Shown here one piece after another: positions 7,223 to 15,730 of a DNA stretch of 63,322 bases. The first letter of the stretch is position 1. Each line of letters begins with the position of its first letter. A model generated the notes under the pieces. The model ran no database searches, was not told where the DNA came from, and was given only the letters and a program-made list of their open reading frames with translations. This DNA is from Planctomycetota bacterium (GTDB taxonomy: Bacteria; Planctomycetota; Phycisphaerae; Phycisphaerales; SM1A02). Location: NCBI GenBank assembly GCA_022562915.1, contig JADFOJ010000007.1, positions 1 through 63,322 on the forward strand, read 5' to 3'. The translations under genes and the position numbers were made by a program.

Positions 7223-7831
7223 ATGGAGTTCTTCGTGACCACTGATCCGGAATATCCGGCCCGGGATGCGGTGGTCGTGGACGCCGTGAACGGCGACCAC
7301 GCGGCGATGGATGCGCTGTGGCGCGAGCATCGCCGGTGGATCGCCGCAGTACTGCTGGCTCACAAGTCAGCCGAGGACCATGTGGAGGATCTGCTCCAGG
7401 ACGTGGCCATGACCTTCGTCAGCAAGATCAACACGCTCCGTGACACACGACACGTCCGGGCATGGCTCCGGACGGTCGCGGTCAACGTCGCCCGTGCCGC
7501 GGCACGTTCGCGTCGCGCACGGCCAAGGCTCGCGCCGCTGTCGGTGGATCCTCCCGCTGCGGACCACATCGGCGCCGACACGGTGGCGGTGGACGACGAG
7601 GCGCGACGCCTCATGACGCTGGCCGCCCGCCTGCCGGAGGCGTACCGGGAGCCTCTGCTGCTGCGAGCGGTTCACGGGATGCGCGGTCGCCAGATCGCCG
7701 AGATCATGAACCTCGCCGAAGCAACGGTCGAGACACGCATCGCCCGCGGCAGACGGATGCTCCGGGACCTTGCCCGCACCGGAGAATTCGACGACGCTGC
7801 AGTGAGAGAACACTATGAATCAACTGCATGA
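7223..7831 (+). CDS. ECF-type RNA polymerase sigma factor
   Basis: 202 residues. Region 2 is at about 25-90 (A-E-D-H-V-E-D-L-L-Q-D-V and V-R-A-W-L-R-T-V-A-V-N) and region 4 at about 130-185 (L-P-E-A-Y-R-E-P-L-L-L-R, R-G-R-Q-I-A-E-I-M-N-L-A, T-R-I-A-R-G-R-R-M-L). First gene of a three-gene operon: it overlaps the next by 17 bases, which argues for translational coupling with its anti-sigma partner. A GTG at 7235 is an alternative start. It lies 2.2 kb from the other ECF gene, but the two proteins are not close in sequence. Confidence 0.92.
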   Translation: MEFFVTTDPEYPARDAVVVDAVNGDHAAMDALWREHRRWIAAVLLAHKSAEDHVEDLLQDVAMTFVSKINTLRDTRHVRAWLRTVAVNVARAAARSRRARPRLAPLSVDPPAADHIGADTVAVDDEARRLMTLAARLPEAYREPLLLRAVHGMRGRQIAEIMNLAEATVETRIARGRRMLRDLARTGEFDDAAVREHYESTA

Positions 7832-8459
7832 CGACATCCTGATTTCACAAGCGATCGACGGCAACGCCACCACCGCCGAGTGGGACGAACTGACGGCCCG
7901 CGCCGAGGCGGACCCGACGATCTGGCGCACCCTCGCCGCGACATTGCGGGAGCACGGTGCGTTCAGTCGTGCGGTCAACGCCGACGTTGCCGTGGCGGAT
8001 TCGATCGAGATGCCTGCGCCGGGGATCGCGCTTGCCGCGCACCCGGCGACCGCATCACGTCTCCGAGAATGGTCCGGCTGGGCGATCGCGGCTGTCCTGA
8101 CGATCGCGTGGGTCGGCGGCGTGAACAACCTCGTGAAGACCAGGCCCGCAACGCCGGGCACCGACTCGGCGCACCCGCTGACCAACCGCGCCGGGTTCGT
8201 CAACGGCGCCACCGCCGCGGAACTGCTCCAGGCGTATCTCGACAAGGGCCGGCAGGAGGACTTCGTCATCGCCGAGGTGCCGGAGCGCGTGCTCATCGAG
8301 ACGCGGCCCGCCGGCACGGGGCGCGGCTACGAACTGCTGTACCTGCGACAGATCCTCGAACGCACCGTCGTACCCGACCTCTACGAGTTCTACTCCCAGG
8401 ACGAGGCAGGCCGCCCCACCCTGGTGCGATACGACGGCAACCGGGGTCCGTCAATGTGA
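7815..8459 (+). CDS. Single-pass membrane protein, probable anti-sigma factor
   Basis: 214 residues, start inside the sigma gene. Residues 1-80 are a cytoplasmic domain with acidic helices (D-E-L-T-A-R-A-E-A-D-P). Residues 86-106 are one membrane helix (G-W-A-I-A-A-V-L-T-I-A-W), and about 110-214 lie outside with no recognised domain. The architecture and overlap with an ECF gene are those of FecR/RsiW-like anti-sigma factors, but no zinc-binding motif is visible. The function is inferred from position. Confidence 0.75.
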   Translation: MNQLHDDILISQAIDGNATTAEWDELTARAEADPTIWRTLAATLREHGAFSRAVNADVAVADSIEMPAPGIALAAHPATASRLREWSGWAIAAVLTIAWVGGVNNLVKTRPATPGTDSAHPLTNRAGFVNGATAAELLQAYLDKGRQEDFVIAEVPERVLIETRPAGTGRGYELLYLRQILERTVVPDLYEFYSQDEAGRPTLVRYDGNRGPSM

Positions 8460-8493
8460 GCGACTCACTCCAGTCATCATGAAAGGCATTCAC

Positions 8494-9411
8494 ATGCACA
8501 CGTCACTCTTCCCGATCGTTTCGGCCGCCGTGACCGCGGCCGTGCTGACCGCAACACCGGCGATGGCCGGCCACCAGAGCCGGGTCAATGCCGTGGTCGT
8601 GGACGATGACCGGCGTGTGATCGAGCTGCGGGTCGACGGCAGCGAGGTCATCGTGAAGGTCAACGGTGAGGAGATCGCCCAGGACCGTATCCGTGCCGAG
8701 GGCGGGCGGGTCATCATCCTCGACGAGGACGGCAACGAGATGAAATCGCTCAACCTGCTCATGAATCCCGGCGGTGCCGACTACCTCTTCTTCGCGACTC
8801 TCGGCGACGAGGCGGGCGTCGGATGGCCCATCGTCGGACCGCATCCGGACGTCATGATCGGCGTGCACCTCGGCGACCCCGGCAAGGCGCTTCGCAGCCA
8901 CCTTCGCCTGGAGCCCGGCGAGGGGACGATGATCACCGGCCTGTACAAGGGCCTGCCGGCGGACAAGGCCGGCCTGGAGCAGTACGACATCATCATCGCC
9001 GTGAACGGCGAGGACGTCGACAATCCGCGGAGCATCATGGAGGCACTCTCCGGCTGCGCAGCAGGCGATGAGGTCACGCTGGACGTGATCCAGCGTGGAC
9101 GGCGCAAGCAGTTTGACGTCACCGTCGAGGCTTTCGATGCCAAGCGCATGACTCCCTCGAGCCTGATCGGCGGGGGCGCGATGACGCGGATTGAACTCCC
9201 CGACTTCGACTTCGACTTCGCGCCCGGCCACGACTTCGACAAATGGAGGGAATTGCTGGTCGACCCGAAGCGCAAGGAACTCTTCCGGTGGCGGTACCGA
9301 GTCCAGGGAGGCGATCAAGAGATCGATCTACGCCTCCAGCACCTCAACGACCGAATGGAAGAACTGCACGAGATGATCGACCAGCTCATCGAGCAGGCCC
9401 GGCAAGACTAG
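8494..9411 (+). CDS. Secreted PDZ-domain protein of the ECF operon
   Basis: Start at 8494 is chosen because GAAAGG lies 7 bases upstream; an in-frame ATG at 8479 would add five residues. A signal peptide ends near A-M-A-G. Acidic beta-rich sequence follows, then a PDZ domain at about residues 145-220 (G-L-Y-K-G-L-P-A-D-K-A-G-L, D-I-I-I-A-V-N-G). The C-terminal 25 residues are a likely coiled coil (D-R-M-E-E-L-H-E-M-I-D-Q). No protease domain is present, so it may bind peptides or misfolded envelope proteins. With its sigma/anti-sigma partners this suggests an envelope-stress module, an inference by analogy with RseB/DegS logic. Its stop shares a CTAG with the convergent acetyltransferase. Confidence 0.82.
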   Translation: MHTSLFPIVSAAVTAAVLTATPAMAGHQSRVNAVVVDDDRRVIELRVDGSEVIVKVNGEEIAQDRIRAEGGRVIILDEDGNEMKSLNLLMNPGGADYLFFATLGDEAGVGWPIVGPHPDVMIGVHLGDPGKALRSHLRLEPGEGTMITGLYKGLPADKAGLEQYDIIIAVNGEDVDNPRSIMEALSGCAAGDEVTLDVIQRGRRKQFDVTVEAFDAKRMTPSSLIGGGAMTRIELPDFDFDFAPGHDFDKWRELLVDPKRKELFRWRYRVQGGDQEIDLRLQHLNDRMEELHEMIDQLIEQARQD

Positions 9412-9914
9412 CCCATCGGTTCGCGATACAGGTCGAGGTAGAAGTCCAGCATCCGGCGGCCGTTGACCTCGCGTGTCCGGTTGAGCTGGAAGCCGAACTT
9501 CTCGAACAGGGCGATCGCGGGCCCACGTTCGATCCGCACGTCGAGCGACACCTTCAGGTAGCTGTGATGAAGGCAGAACTGCAGTGCCTGCTCCATGAGC
9601 TTGGCGCCGACGCCCTGGCGGCGAAAATCGGATCGGACCCGCAGGCGGCGGATCTCCGCCCCGTGGTCGGAGGTCTTCTGGACTCCGATCATGCCGATGA
9701 CGGCCTCATCGTAGTCGGCAACCCACAGGGCACTCTGCCCCTCGTCGGAGAAGTACGCCTCGGCGATGTTCTCCATGTCGGCACCGGTGTCGTTGTCGGC
9801 GACGAACCCCTCGATGAGCCCGTTCTCGAACAGATCGCGCACCGCGGCGTGGTCGTCGTCGACAACGAGACGCATCGATATCTTCTTCACGCTGAAGCCG
9901 ACCGGCGCAGTCAT
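9408..9914 (-). CDS. GNAT-family N-acetyltransferase
   Basis: 168 residues from the ATG at 9914; the frame is open further up to 10013, but the extra part does not look coding. The GNAT core is visible: I-R-R-L-R-V-R-S-D-F-R-R-Q-G-V-G-A-K-L-M is motif A (acetyl-CoA binding, R/Q-x-x-G-x-G/A), followed by A-L-F-E-K-F-G-F for motif B. Substrate unknown. The gene faces the PDZ gene with no intergenic space. Confidence 0.88.
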   Translation of the reverse strand: MTAPVGFSVKKISMRLVVDDDHAAVRDLFENGLIEGFVADNDTGADMENIAEAYFSDEGQSALWVADYDEAVIGMIGVQKTSDHGAEIRRLRVRSDFRRQGVGAKLMEQALQFCLHHSYLKVSLDVRIERGPAIALFEKFGFQLNRTREVNGRRMLDFYLDLYREPMG

Positions 9915-10043
9915 TCGGGGATCATTTCTCGATTTCAAGCCAACGGACGCGAGTGCCGGAGGGGTCCGGCAGTGCGGCAGTATACCGGGTTGGCTGGTGC
10001 ACCGCCCCGACACGCTCGTCTGGACGGTGTGCGTGTGTCAGCA

Positions 10044-11135
10044 TCACGGTGCGGCGGGGCTGCGCCCCTGAATGACACGGTCGCGCCCGCCGGTGCGAAC
10101 CACGCTCCGGACGAACTGAAGATAGGCCTGCTCGAACGCGTCGAGGTCGGTGTCGAAGTATGCCGTCAGCACGGCCGAACCCAGCCGGACACTGCCCGGC
10201 CCTCCGCGCCGCCCCAGGGACTTCACGGCCAGGCGACCTCGTACCGCATCGAGGAGGACTTCCCGCAACGCATCGCGGTAACGGCCTCCCTGCCCTTCGG
10301 CGAGAAAGTGTGTCAGCACCCACGCCTGGGCGTAGTAGATGAGCAGCTCGTTCTTGCTCTCCGTGAGAAACGATTGCGGCGTGCGGCTCAGCAGATCGTC
10401 CAGCGAAAGGAGGCGATCGGCGCGAACCGCGTCTCGCAACGTGTGAAAACGCTCGAGATTCAGCCACGGGCGAAACCTGGGGAGACCGTCCGGATGGCTC
10501 GTGTACCCCTCCATGTACGTCGCGATGCCCTCTTCCATCCACAGCGGAAGCTGACTGCGAAACGTCTCCTGGGAGAACTGGTGCCACCCTTCGTGCGCCG
10601 CGATGGACAGGGTGTCCTTGCGACCGATGTAGTACAGCACCGATGTACCGCGCGTGGTGAAGCCACCGCGACCCAGTGTCAGGAACGTCGCCGCCTGCCT
10701 GGGCAGCATCTGGCGAGTCTTGGCCTCCCACTGGCCGCGTGACTCGAAGAGGTACGTGTCCAGGCGGGCGCCGGGCTCCGGCAACGGGGCCAGTGCGGTC
10801 CTGTAATGCGCCAGGGCCCGTTCGAGGAACAGCGGCAACCGGTCCAGGATGGAGTGCCTGGTCAACGTCGTGAACACGCGGTAATGCGGCGTGGTGATGA
10901 CCTGCCCGGACGTACCGCCGAACTGCCATGACCGATGCGTGACCGGCACGCTGGTCAGCGCGCCGGGCGCCGGGGTCTCGACCCCGTCCGAAAGAGACGC
11001 GGCGCTCACATTGGCGGCGCGGTCGGAACTCGACCATGCGCCGGCCGCACAGCCGGTCAACTCCGTCAGCAGGGCCGTCAGCAGAACCGCCGGCACGCAC
11101 CGGCGGGGTTCGGTCCACGTTCCGGGAATTCTCAC
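10044..11135 (-). CDS. DUF1570-type lipoprotein with HExxH metalloprotease signature
   Basis: 363 residues from a GTG whose GTGA overlaps the stop of valS, so it is co-translated with that gene. An N-terminal hydrophobic segment ends in a lipobox-like E-L-T-G-C (Cys29). The main domain holds H-E-G-W-H (His181, Glu182, His185) and 15 residues on E-E-G-I-A-T-Y-M-E-G, the arrangement of gluzincin metallopeptidases (HExxH plus downstream Glu). DUF1570 proteins are frequent in planctomycetes and usually uncharacterised. Activity is predicted, not shown. A longer open frame upstream of the GTG is the shadow of valS. Confidence 0.85.
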   Translation of the reverse strand: MRIPGTWTEPRRCVPAVLLTALLTELTGCAAGAWSSSDRAANVSAASLSDGVETPAPGALTSVPVTHRSWQFGGTSGQVITTPHYRVFTTLTRHSILDRLPLFLERALAHYRTALAPLPEPGARLDTYLFESRGQWEAKTRQMLPRQAATFLTLGRGGFTTRGTSVLYYIGRKDTLSIAAHEGWHQFSQETFRSQLPLWMEEGIATYMEGYTSHPDGLPRFRPWLNLERFHTLRDAVRADRLLSLDDLLSRTPQSFLTESKNELLIYYAQAWVLTHFLAEGQGGRYRDALREVLLDAVRGRLAVKSLGRRGGPGSVRLGSAVLTAYFDTDLDAFEQAYLQFVRSVVRTGGRDRVIQGRSPAAP

Positions 11136-14100
11136 GCCCCGGCCTCTGCGAGGAGCTCCAGGGCCTGTCGCGCGGCGTTGAGATCCGCCTCCGCCGCACT
11201 GAGCCTGGTACGCGTCTGTTGAACAAGGTGTGCCGGGGCGTTCTTGACGTAGCCCTTGTTGTCCAGCTTGGCGCGGTAGTGAACGGCCGCTTGCTCCATG
11301 TCGACGCACACACGCGTCAACCGGGCATGCTCGGCGTTCACGTCGACCGCCTCGACCAACCCGCCGACGAAGAGCCGATCGCCCTCGAACGCCAGCGGGA
11401 ACGTCCCCTCCGGCACGGTCCCGTCGCTCACCAACTCGACGGACTGCACACCGGCCATGATCTGGACGAGGCCGGCGCCGGCGTCCACCAACCCCAGCGC
11501 TGCCGCGGACACGTGCAGCCGGATCTTTTTCTTCGGTGGAACGTTGTGCTCGCCGCGAAGATTGCGGAGCGCCAGGGTGAGCGCCTGAAGGCGCTGCACC
11601 GTCTCGATCGCCTCCTTGTCGAAGACGCCGTCGGCGACGACCGGCCACGGCGCGGTCGCCAACACCTCCGGATGCGTCGGCGCGGCGAGCGTGACGCCCG
11701 CCAGGCCGGGCTCACCCGTCGCCTGGATATGCGACCACAGCGTCTCGGTGACGAACGGGCAGATGGGATGGAGCATTCGTACGATCGCGTTGAGCATCGT
11801 CCGCAACACCTGTTGTTGGGTCCGGTCGGCGTCGACGGTGGGCTTGATCGCCTCGAGATACCAGTCGCAGAAGTCACGCCAGACGAGTTCGTACATCGCG
11901 TCGGCGTACACATTGAACTGGTACGCCGCCATCGCCTCGCGGATCACTCCAAGGGTGCGGTGCAGACGAGAGACGATCCAGCGATCGATCAGCGAGAGGT
12001 CTTCGTGGGGGTGGGCTTCCGTGGCTTCGGGCCCGTTCGGCTCCAGTTTCCCCAGCGCGAACCTGGCCGCGTTCCAGAGCTTGTTGGCGAAGTTCCGACC
12101 GAGATCGAACTTGCGCGAACTGTTCCTGGCCGCGGGCATCTCCTCGGTCGGCTCGGCAAGCCCCGAGACCACACCGTAGCCGCTGGTCATCGTCCGCGCG
12201 CACTTCGGACAGGTCTGCCGGGGGGCCGCCACCCGGTAGCCGGCGGGGCTGTCTTGCAGCGTGGGCTCGAATGGCTGTCCGCAGTGCGGGCACAGCATGT
12301 CCACGGGCAACCGGACATCCTGGGTGCTCGTGGCGATCTGCACGAGGACGAAGCGCATCGCGTCGGCACCGTGGCTGTGGATAATGTCGCGAGGATCGAC
12401 GCCGTTTCCCAGGGATTTGCTCATCCGCTGGCCGGCACCGTCCTGGATCATCGGGTGTACGTAGACCTCGGTAAACGGCAGCGTCCCATCGCGGAAATAC
12501 CTGTTGAACATGACCATCCGCGACACCCACAACGTGATGATGTCACGGGCGGTGCACAGGACCGTCGAGGGGTTGAACGCGTCCAGCAGCCCGGCGGTCT
12601 CCGGCTGGGCGTCCGGCCGCGGCCAGCCCATGGTCGACATCGGCCATAACGCCGAGCTGAACCAGGTGTCCAGCACGTCCGGGTCCTGCTCGAAGCCGGC
12701 GGTCTCGAGCTCGCGCTCGATATCCTCGGCGTCGAAGGTCGTGCAGAAACGGACGCAGCCGGGCTCGTACAGACCCCGGACCCGGCCGCCGTGGCCCGCC
12801 TCGAACGCTCGCCAGCGGTCCTCGTCGATGTGTGAGCCCTCGGCGGCGAGCAGCGTCCAGACCGGGATGCGATGGCCCCACCACAACTGGCGACTGATGC
12901 ACCAGTCGCGCAGGTTCTCGTGCCACGCCTGGAACGTCCTGGCATAGCGCGAGGGAAAGAAGCGCAGTTGCCCATCGCCGCGCCGCGGCGAGCCGTCGGC
13001 CCGCGGCGGGTGCGGCCCGTCGTGCTGATCCGGGCACATGGCTCTCAGTGACTCACCGGTCATGCGCTGATCGGTCACCCTGACGTACCACTGGTCGGAG
13101 AGGTACGGCTCGATCGGAACATGCGATCGGTAGGAGTGTCCGACACTGTGGCGGTAGTCGATGACGTCCGCGAGCAGGTCGTGCTCGCGGAACCATTGCA
13201 CGATGCGCTCGCGGGCATCCTCGCGCGACAGCCCAAGCAACGGCTCCGCCTCCGCGGCAGCCCCGGAATCGAACTCGTCGGCGGGCCAGCCGTGATCGCG
13301 CGAGATCGTCGCGTCCGGCGCCATGACGTTGATCACGGGAAGATCGTGGCGCAGCCCGATCTCCCAGTCGTTGGGATCGTGCGCCGGAGTCACCTTGAGG
13401 AACCCGGTCGCGTACTGGGCCATCGGGTTGTCGGGCTCGCCGGGCACGACCACGTACTCGTCGGCGATGATCGGAACCACGCGGTTCACGATCGGGAGCA
13501 GGATCTTCCTGCCCAGCAGTTCCGCGGCGTGCGGGTCGCCCGGATTGATCGCCACGGCGGTGTCCCCGAGCATGGTCTCGGGCCGCGTCGTGGCCACGAT
13601 CACGTACTCGCTGCGGCCCGAGTCGTCCACGGGCACGAGCGGGTACTGCAGGTACCACATGTGACCGTCGACCTCCCTCATCTCGACCTCGTCGTCGGCA
13701 AGCGCCGTCCGGGTGACCGGATCCCAGTTGACCAGGTACTTGCCCCGGTAGATCAGGCCGTCGCAGAACAACCGGAAGAACGCCTCCCGCACCGCGCCCG
13801 TACACACGGAGTCCATGGTGAAGCGGACGCGAGACCAGTCGCAGGAGCAGCCCATGGCCTTGAGCTGCTCGATGATCGTCGCCTCGTACTGGTCCTTCCA
13901 CGAGGTGACCCTCTCGACGAACGCCTCGCGGCCCAGGTCGGTCCGGCACCCGCCCTGCTGCACGAGGCGTTTCTCGACGACGGTCTGGGTGGCGATGCCG
14001 GCGTGATCCGTTCCCGGCATCCACAGCGTGTTGTACCCGAGCATCCGGTGGTACCGGATCAGGACGTCCTGGAGCGTGTTGTTGAACGCGTGTCCCAGGT

Positions 14101-14260
14101 GCAGCGGCGCGGTCACGTTCGGCGGCGGGATGACGATGCAGTACGGGTCGCCGGGGCCGTCGGTCCGCGCGGAAAACACACCGGCCCGCTGCCACCGGTC
14201 GCGAATCTCCGGCTCCGAGTCGGCCGGAGCGTATGATTTGGCCAGAGGCGCGATCATCAT
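11132..14260 (-). CDS. valS: Valine--tRNA ligase
   Basis: About 1042 residues, long for ValRS (bacterial enzymes are usually 880-950). It charges tRNA-Val with valine in the cytoplasm. Class I motifs are present: P-P-P-N-V-T-A-P-L-H-L-G-H (HIGH-type, 54-57) and R-M-S-K-S (KMSKS-type, near 611-615). Anticodon-binding and C-terminal coiled-coil parts follow. Just after R-M-S-K-S there is an insert with C-P-H-C and, about 30 residues on, C-P-K-C, a zinc-ribbon-like element not found in E. coli ValRS. Start among ATGs at 14272, 14260 and 14257 is uncertain; all lie next to or overlap the divergent TPR gene start. Confidence 0.95.
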   Translation of the reverse strand: MMIAPLAKSYAPADSEPEIRDRWQRAGVFSARTDGPGDPYCIVIPPPNVTAPLHLGHAFNNTLQDVLIRYHRMLGYNTLWMPGTDHAGIATQTVVEKRLVQQGGCRTDLGREAFVERVTSWKDQYEATIIEQLKAMGCSCDWSRVRFTMDSVCTGAVREAFFRLFCDGLIYRGKYLVNWDPVTRTALADDEVEMREVDGHMWYLQYPLVPVDDSGRSEYVIVATTRPETMLGDTAVAINPGDPHAAELLGRKILLPIVNRVVPIIADEYVVVPGEPDNPMAQYATGFLKVTPAHDPNDWEIGLRHDLPVINVMAPDATISRDHGWPADEFDSGAAAEAEPLLGLSREDARERIVQWFREHDLLADVIDYRHSVGHSYRSHVPIEPYLSDQWYVRVTDQRMTGESLRAMCPDQHDGPHPPRADGSPRRGDGQLRFFPSRYARTFQAWHENLRDWCISRQLWWGHRIPVWTLLAAEGSHIDEDRWRAFEAGHGGRVRGLYEPGCVRFCTTFDAEDIERELETAGFEQDPDVLDTWFSSALWPMSTMGWPRPDAQPETAGLLDAFNPSTVLCTARDIITLWVSRMVMFNRYFRDGTLPFTEVYVHPMIQDGAGQRMSKSLGNGVDPRDIIHSHGADAMRFVLVQIATSTQDVRLPVDMLCPHCGQPFEPTLQDSPAGYRVAAPRQTCPKCARTMTSGYGVVSGLAEPTEEMPAARNSSRKFDLGRNFANKLWNAARFALGKLEPNGPEATEAHPHEDLSLIDRWIVSRLHRTLGVIREAMAAYQFNVYADAMYELVWRDFCDWYLEAIKPTVDADRTQQQVLRTMLNAIVRMLHPICPFVTETLWSHIQATGEPGLAGVTLAAPTHPEVLATAPWPVVADGVFDKEAIETVQRLQALTLALRNLRGEHNVPPKKKIRLHVSAAALGLVDAGAGLVQIMAGVQSVELVSDGTVPEGTFPLAFEGDRLFVGGLVEAVDVNAEHARLTRVCVDMEQAAVHYRAKLDNKGYVKNAPAHLVQQTRTRLSAAEADLNAARQALELLAEAGA

Positions 14261-15302
14261 GGCGGAATCCATCATAGTCAACGCGCGCCGGGTCGTTCTC
14301 TGCGTGCTCGTCGGCATCGGCTGCGGCGCGTGCGAACGGAAGATGCCTGCGGCCGCGCCGACTGCCACCGCGGTGGAGGCGTCACTCGTGGCCGCCGAGC
14401 AGTACCTGACCGCGGGCAACACCGCCGGCGCCGAAGCCATCCTCGAAACCCTGTTGAACAAGGCGCCGCGGGAATCTCGCGCACACGAACTGTACGGACA
14501 AGTCCTCTATATCAAGGGCGTCATGGCGGGCGGCGCAGGGAACGACGCCGTTGCGGCCCGGCTCGTCTCCGAGGCGTACGACCAGTACCGCACGGCCGTT
14601 GAGACCGCCCGGGAATCGGGGACCCTCGATCCGATCACGATCGCGGGCCTGCACCAGAGTGCCGGCGAGATCGCCAGCGCGGCCGGTCTGCCCGAACAGG
14701 CACTGGAGCATTTTCGCGCGGCGGGTCGCGTCGATCCGACGTCCCCGAAGGCGCCGCTGTACGAGGCGCAGATTCTCATCCAGTCGGGCCGTCTCGAAGA
14801 GGCAGACCGGGCGCTGCAGCGCGTGCTGCAACTCGATCCCGACGAGGCGTACGCCCACGCCTCGCTGGCGGAGCTCGCGTTGCAGCGGGCGGACCGGGAC
14901 GCCGCCGTGCGGCACATCGCCATGGCACGTCGACTCGACCCCGGCAACCTCACGCTGCGCCTCCAGCAGGCGAGAATCCTCCGTCGCTGCGATGAGCCTC
15001 GCCAGGCGCTGGAGTTGTTATTGGCACTGGAGGACAAGATCCGCGCCGGGGAGGCGATCACCGCCGAGGTCGCCGAGTGTTACCTGCGGCTGGACGAGCC
15101 GGGCAGCGCCGCCGCGACGTGGGAACTCCGCTACCGACTTCATCCGCGCCATCCGACCGCGTGGCGGGCCGCCGTTCGCGCGGCCGAAGCCCGACTGCTG
15201 GCGGGCGATCGCGACCGTGCGCTATGGCTGTACGAGCGAGCTCGGCTGCACGCCCCCGATGAACCGGAGGTGAGGGCCCTTGGCGAAGCGCTCGGTCGAT
15301 AA
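14259..15302 (+). CDS. TPR-repeat lipoprotein
   Basis: 347 residues. N-terminal helix followed by G-I-G-C-G-A-C gives a possible lipobox, so probably envelope-anchored. From about residue 38 on there are seven or so TPR-like helical pairs (A-E-Q-Y-L-T-A-G-N-T-A-G-A-E-A-I-L; A-L-Q-R-V-L-Q-L-D-P-D-E-A-Y). It starts back-to-back with valS with the two start regions overlapping, so promoter elements must lie inside the coding regions. A scaffold role is the usual one for such proteins; no specific partner can be named. Confidence 0.82.
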   Translation: MAESIIVNARRVVLCVLVGIGCGACERKMPAAAPTATAVEASLVAAEQYLTAGNTAGAEAILETLLNKAPRESRAHELYGQVLYIKGVMAGGAGNDAVAARLVSEAYDQYRTAVETARESGTLDPITIAGLHQSAGEIASAAGLPEQALEHFRAAGRVDPTSPKAPLYEAQILIQSGRLEEADRALQRVLQLDPDEAYAHASLAELALQRADRDAAVRHIAMARRLDPGNLTLRLQQARILRRCDEPRQALELLLALEDKIRAGEAITAEVAECYLRLDEPGSAAATWELRYRLHPRHPTAWRAAVRAAEARLLAGDRDRALWLYERARLHAPDEPEVRALGEALGR

Positions 15303-15309
15303 GAGGCCG

Positions 15310-15540
15310 TCATTCATCCACCCGCATCCGTCGCCCCGCCTCCTGCCAGGCGTCGGTCTGCGGCGCCTCGGGGGGTCGCCGCGGCGCATCGAGTCGACGA
15401 TGATGCACGCGCAACAGAATGATCGCGGCAATCGCGAATAGTCCGAGCAGCCCGATGATTATTCCCAGGGCGACCATCGCCGGTGCATGGATCGACGAGA
15501 ACTGACCGCCCGTGGAGGCACCGAGTGCCGGGAAACCCAT
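15310..15540 (-). CDS. Small single-pass membrane protein
   Basis: 76 residues from the ATG at 15540 (a longer frame to 15585 is also open). One strong membrane helix at about 20-43 (P-A-M-V-A-L-G-I-I-I-G-L-L-G-L), then a basic stretch R-V-H-H-R-R and a polar tail. Not recognised as a family. It is convergent with the TPR lipoprotein gene. The gap 15541-15730 shows no gene. Confidence 0.5.
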   Translation of the reverse strand: MGFPALGASTGGQFSSIHAPAMVALGIIIGLLGLFAIAAIILLRVHHRRLDAPRRPPEAPQTDAWQEAGRRMRVDE

Positions 15541-15730
15541 TGGAGCAGTGTATGCAGGAACCCCGAACCGACCAGCGCCTACCATATTCTCCGGAAGCCG
15601 TCCCCGGCCCCGTTATCGGCTGGCGCCGTCGGCGCAGCCGGGGAGGGAATCGGCCGGCACGGGCAAACCCGTGAAGGATTCTGCGGCGATGGCCGATGCG
15701 CAATCGATACTCTAGAGTGCCGATCTCCAC

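Noticed and set aside
9243-10742. Plus-strand open frame of 499 codons
   Set aside because: Runs antisense to the acetyltransferase and DUF1570 genes and has no signal, domain or ribosome site.
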